Shown in pieces: positions 13,496 through 15,350 of a DNA stretch of 15,350 nucleotides; position 1 is the stretch's first letter, and the number at the start of each line of letters is the position of its first letter. Source of the DNA: Bacteroidota bacterium (GTDB lineage: Bacteria; Bacteroidota; Bacteroidia; Cytophagales; Cyclobacteriaceae); NCBI GenBank assembly GCA_023417065.1, contig JAEZGH010000117.1, positions 1 to 15,350 on the forward strand, read 5' to 3'. The translations under genes were made by a program, and so were the position numbers. Under the pieces are notes generated by a model. The model was not told the origin of the DNA, did not search any database, and saw nothing but the letters and a program-made list of their open reading frames with translations.

Positions 13496-14437
13496 CTAGA
13501 TACTATATGCGGGTACGTTATTGAGAAAATCCTGGTAAGTCAGCTCAAGGCCTTTTTTCAGCGATGTCTGATGGCGGAAGCCGAGTGCATGCAAACGCGA
13601 ACTGTCCATCAGCTTGCGCGGCGTTCCGTCGGGTTTGGACGAGTCAAAGGCTATCTCGCCCTCAAAACCAACTACTTCTTTGATCAGGTTTGCAAGCTCC
13701 AGAATGGAAACTTCCTCACCCGTTCCGACATTGATCAGCTGAGGGTCTTCATAGTTTTCCATCAGGTACACGCATGCTTCTGCGAGGTCGTCGGAGAACA
13801 TAAATTCCCGAAGTGGTTTTCCGGTGCCCCAGATCACTACTTCCGGTTTGTTCTCAACACGTGCTTCGTGGAATCTTCTGATCAGCGCCGGCAGCACATG
13901 ACTGTTCTGGGGATGATAATTGTCGCCATAGCCATACATATTCGTCGGCATCGCTGAAATAAACCGGCTTCCATATTGCTTGTGGTAGGCCTGACAAAGC
14001 TTGATCCCGGCGATCTTGGCGATGGCATAAGCTTCGTTTGTGGGCTCGAGTAGTCCGGTCAGAAGGCTGTCTTCCGTTATCGGTTGCGGAGCGAATTTTG
14101 GATAGATGCATGATGACCCCAGGAACAGCAACTTCTTCACACCATACTGATGGGCAGCGTGAATGACATTTGCTTCGATCATCAGGTTGTCGTAGAGAAA
14201 TTCCCCCGGATATGTGTCATTTGCCAGTATTCCACCCACCTTTGCTGCGGCGAGGAACACGTAATCCGGGCGGTGTGTGTCAAAGAACTCGTTTACCGCT
14301 CTTGTATCGCGAAGGTCAAGTTCTTTGCTGGTGGCAGCAATCAGATTGTTATACCCTTTTTTTGACAGATTTCTAACGATAGCGGATCCTACCATTCCTT
14401 TATGACCCGCGACATAGATTTTCTCCGATACTTCCAT
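13496..14437 (-). CDS. fcl: GDP-L-fucose synthase
   Basis: 313 residues, the normal length. The enzyme epimerises and reduces GDP-4-keto-6-deoxymannose to GDP-L-fucose using NADPH. Motifs are AGHKGMVGSAI (NADP binding, 10-20), AAAKVGGILAND (63-74), GSSCIYPKFAPQPI (107-120), SAMPTNMYGYGDNYHPQNSHVLPALIRRFHEA and REFMFSDDLAEA. Catalytic residues corresponding to E. coli Ser107, Cys109, Tyr136, Lys140 and His179 are Ser108, Cys110, Tyr137, Lys141 and His180. It is the first gene of the minus-strand fcl-gmd unit, one base from gmd. The order fcl before gmd is the reverse of the common arrangement. A weak promoter candidate lies just upstream. Confidence 0.97.
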   Translation of the reverse strand: MEVSEKIYVAGHKGMVGSAIVRNLSKKGYNNLIAATSKELDLRDTRAVNEFFDTHRPDYVFLAAAKVGGILANDTYPGEFLYDNLMIEANVIHAAHQYGVKKLLFLGSSCIYPKFAPQPITEDSLLTGLLEPTNEAYAIAKIAGIKLCQAYHKQYGSRFISAMPTNMYGYGDNYHPQNSHVLPALIRRFHEARVENKPEVVIWGTGKPLREFMFSDDLAEACVYLMENYEDPQLINVGTGEEVSILELANLIKEVVGFEGEIAFDSSKPDGTPRKLMDSSRLHALGFRHQTSLKKGLELTYQDFLNNVPAYSI

Positions 14438-14459
14438 ATTAAATTTCGAGGCGCAATAT

Positions 14460-14490
14460 AAAAAATAATCCTCCGCCTGACGGACTTAAA
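14460..14490 (-). promoter_or_regulatory. Candidate promoter for fcl-gmd
   Basis: On the minus strand, TTTA (14490-14487) is followed after exactly 19 bases by TATTTTTT (14467-14460), seven of eight positions of TAnnTTTG. Start of transcription near 14454 would leave a leader of about 16 nt, like that inferred for the regulator at 3905. The region is AT-rich, which raises the chance of a random match. Confidence 0.28.
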
Positions 14491-14510
14491 TTCTCATGCC
14501 GCCGGCTAGG

Positions 14511-15350
14511 GTTCTGATTTCTGATTTTTGATTTCTGGTTGGGTGCGGCATGGGCTCCGAATGAACCACTTCGTGAAAAGAGGTTCAAATTTCAAAGCTG
14601 ACGATCGCTGATAATAGTAGCGTTTGCTGCTTCGTGGATGGCTTTCGTTCTCGTTGCCGGGTGCCGGTAAATCGCCGAACAGGGTACGCTCCACTCTCAC
14701 CCTCACTCTCACTCCCCAACTCCCACTGCCGAGTTCGAAGGCACGAACGCTCCGTTACCCACCTTAACCGAACGTTCAATTCATGACTGGTAAGGCAAGA
14801 GCACGGGAACGTTCCATCTATGTTCAATACGAGGAAGGATCTTCGGGAACGAAGGCACACACGATTTGCTTCAACCACGCGCAGCGCGGTGCGAGAACCA
14901 CTCCGCATTTCCGTCCCATAGGGACGATATGTTAGTAGCAGACGAACACAATAGAACCACGTGTCCCGTAGGGTCGTCCTGTTAACAGCGACCGCGGGCG
15001 AAGGCAGTCGTATGGATTTCGCACAAACGTCAACGCGATGCGAAAACACTCCGCGATGACTCGGTCTCTGCCTCTCCCCACGCTTCCCGAATGATCAACG
15101 ATTCGCTGCTTCGTTTACGCGATTCTTCGCTCCCGCAGGCCAACGCACATCCACCGCTCAGAATGACGGAGTAAAGGGGGGGGGCGGTGTAAAAGGGAGC
15201 ACCGGAGTGTTACGTCAACACTCCCCCCAATTCCGTCATCCTGACTCCACTGAACGTTCAATCCATGGCTAGTAAGGCCAGACCGCCGAAACGCTCCTTT
15301 TATGCTCAATACGAGGAAGGATCTCGGGAACGAAGGCACATGCGATTCGC
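14511..15350. repeat. Long dispersed intergenic repeat, copy B, running off the right edge
   Basis: The part 14511-15172 aligns in the same direction with copy A (10722-11310), with moderate divergence and an extra segment near 14665-14790 that instead matches the left block inverted. The part 15232-15338 is the inverse of the 84-bp repeat at 1-84 and 300-383 plus flank. GATCTTCGGGAACGAAGGCAC-like words occur twice (about 14840-14862 and 15320-15339), so the element is built of shuffled modules. Frames such as the 154-codon one at 14585-15049 run through repeat modules and look spurious. Confidence 0.85.
14912..14926. repeat. Short hairpin element CGTCCC-ATA-GGGACG, copy B1
   Basis: Identical to the hairpin at 11047-11061 and in the same position within its long repeat. 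The second hairpin 50 bp downstream (14962-14976) has lost pairing at one arm position on each side. Confidence 0.65.

Noticed and set aside
14585..15049. 154-codon minus-strand open frame in the right repeat block, with similar fragments at 15115-15339 and 86-316
   Set aside because: They run through shuffled repeat modules and have no domain or start context. Matching peptide fragments arise only because the DNA is repeated, and the frame is not maintained in copy A.

Overview
The window looks like chromosomal DNA of a Bacteroidota bacterium, probably a Cytophagales-type free-living species. This is inferred from candidate promoters resembling the TTTG-N19-TAnnTTTG Bacteroidota consensus, weak or absent Shine-Dalgarno sequences, histidine kinases of the 'SHDL(K/Q)EPLRKI' type paired with Rcp1-like single-domain receivers, and a TPR-plus-kinase membrane protein typical of the phylum. 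GC content is intermediate, near 50%. The genus cannot be fixed from the sequence alone.

Region 1 (1-442) is a gene-free block of dispersed repeat sequence. It holds two identical 84-bp direct repeats and several strong hairpins.

Region 2 (443-8752, all minus strand) is a signalling cluster. In order of transcription it contains a TPR membrane protein with a degenerate histidine-kinase end, a single-domain response regulator overlapping a triple-PAS histidine kinase, a second single-domain response regulator, an acyl-CoA-dehydrogenase-fold protein coupled to it by TGATG, and a second PAS histidine kinase starting 5 nt later. No DNA-binding output domain is present, so the cluster looks like a phosphorelay or protein-interaction system with an embedded flavoenzyme-like protein. 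That protein lacks the usual catalytic glutamate.

Region 3 (8753-9668) has a divergent intergenic region, a 47-residue lipoprotein gene on the plus strand with a clear intrinsic terminator, and about 560 bp of non-coding DNA with small hairpins leading to the next gene.

Region 4 (9669-14437) is a nucleotide-sugar module for surface polysaccharide. A plus-strand UDP-glucuronate 4-epimerase-like gene is followed, on the minus strand, by fcl, gmd and a WbpP/TviC-like UDP-HexNAc(A) 4-epimerase. gmd and fcl together convert GDP-mannose to GDP-L-fucose; the two epimerases would supply UDP-GalA-type and UDP-GalNAc(A)-type donors. An intrinsic terminator sits between gmd and the WbpP-like gene, with its T-tract ending one base before the start codon.

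Region 5 comprises two long, similar intergenic repeat blocks in the same orientation (about 10722-11340 and 14511-15350). They bracket the fcl-gmd-WbpP-like cassette and are related, in inverted orientation, to the block at the left edge. They contain conserved short hairpins (CGTCCC-ATA/GTA-GGGACG) and no convincing protein. No tRNA, rRNA, transposase or CRISPR array was seen.
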